A DNA stretch of 6,803 nt from Bacteroidetes bacterium HGW-Bacteroidetes-12 (GTDB lineage: Bacteria > Bacteroidota > Bacteroidia > Flavobacteriales_E > Vicingaceae), in the NCBI GenBank assembly GCA_002841035.1, contig PHDR01000155.1:1-6803 (forward strand), written 5' to 3'. Each line of letters begins with the position of its first letter. The first letter of the stretch is position 1. A program made the position numbers and the translations under genes. Shown one piece after another: positions 6,648-6,803 of the stretch. The notes below the pieces were generated by a model. The model saw nothing but the letters and a program-made list of their open reading frames with translations. It was not told the DNA's origin and did no database searches.

Positions 6648-6803
6648 ATGCATAGATATAAAGATTTAAAATTTTGGCAATTAAGCAGGGAATTTTGTAA
6701 GAATATATACACTTTTACCGCTAAATTTCCCGAAGAAGAAAAATTTGGATTGGTTTCTCAATTAAGAAGAGCTTCTATTTCAATTCCGTCAAATATTGCA
6801 GAA
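6648..6803 (+). CDS. Four-helix-bundle protein (23S rRNA intervening-sequence protein family), N-terminal part
   Basis: The first 52 residues of an ORF that runs off the right edge. The pattern MHRYKDLKFWQLSREF, then IYTFTAKFPEEEKFGL, then QLRRASISIPSNIAE is the hallmark N-terminus of the four-helix-bundle/IVP family, first known from proteins encoded in intervening sequences of 23S rRNA genes in Leptospira and Coxiella. Complete members are about 115-125 residues, so a little over half is missing. Many Bacteroidota carry free-standing copies, and the family is structurally related to the Avd accessory proteins of diversity-generating retroelements. The cellular role of free-standing copies is not established. 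There is no rRNA sequence around it here. The ATG at 6648 lies one base after the 16-bp repeat array. With no separate promoter visible, expression may depend on the repeat or on read-through from panB. Confidence 0.92.
   Translation, partial: MHRYKDLKFWQLSREFCKNIYTFTAKFPEEEKFGLVSQLRRASISIPSNIAE

Overview
The window looks like chromosomal DNA of a member of the Bacteroidota, most likely the Flavobacteriia. It is AT-rich, start sites follow A-rich leaders rather than clear Shine-Dalgarno sequences, and the gene content fits: a large soluble PAS/GAF hybrid histidine kinase, a YwbE-family small protein, and a four-helix-bundle (23S rRNA intervening sequence type) protein beside a short tandem repeat. 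The assignment rests on sequence style and family content, not on a marker gene.

Layout. Positions 1-94 hold either the tail of a preceding gene or a leader. A small YwbE/DUF2196 gene follows on the plus strand (95-304). After a 70-base convergent gap comes a 1357-residue hybrid sensor kinase on the minus strand (374-4447). A 217-base gap with a GC-rich hairpin-like element then leads to a second, short histidine kinase, also on the minus strand (4665 to about 5459; the frame stays open to 5570). panB is divergent on the plus strand (5655-6473). The 174 bases after panB consist almost entirely of a 16-bp repeat: two degenerate inverted units (6483-6514) and eight well conserved direct units (6519-6646). 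The repeat stops one base before the start codon of a four-helix-bundle protein that runs off the right edge (6648-6803).

How the genes relate. The two kinases lie in the same orientation, short kinase first, so they may be co-transcribed. The short kinase has no recognisable sensor or receiver domain. The large one has six PAS-like domains, a GAF domain, a kinase core and a C-terminal receiver, but no membrane segment and no output domain. Neither a phosphotransfer (HPt) protein nor a DNA-binding response regulator is present, so the pathway's output lies elsewhere. panB is a housekeeping vitamin B5 gene and only shares a divergent intergenic region with the kinases. The repeat plus four-helix-bundle gene looks like a separate accessory module inserted behind panB, and is the most interesting part of the window.

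No tRNA, rRNA, CRISPR array, transposase or integrase was seen.
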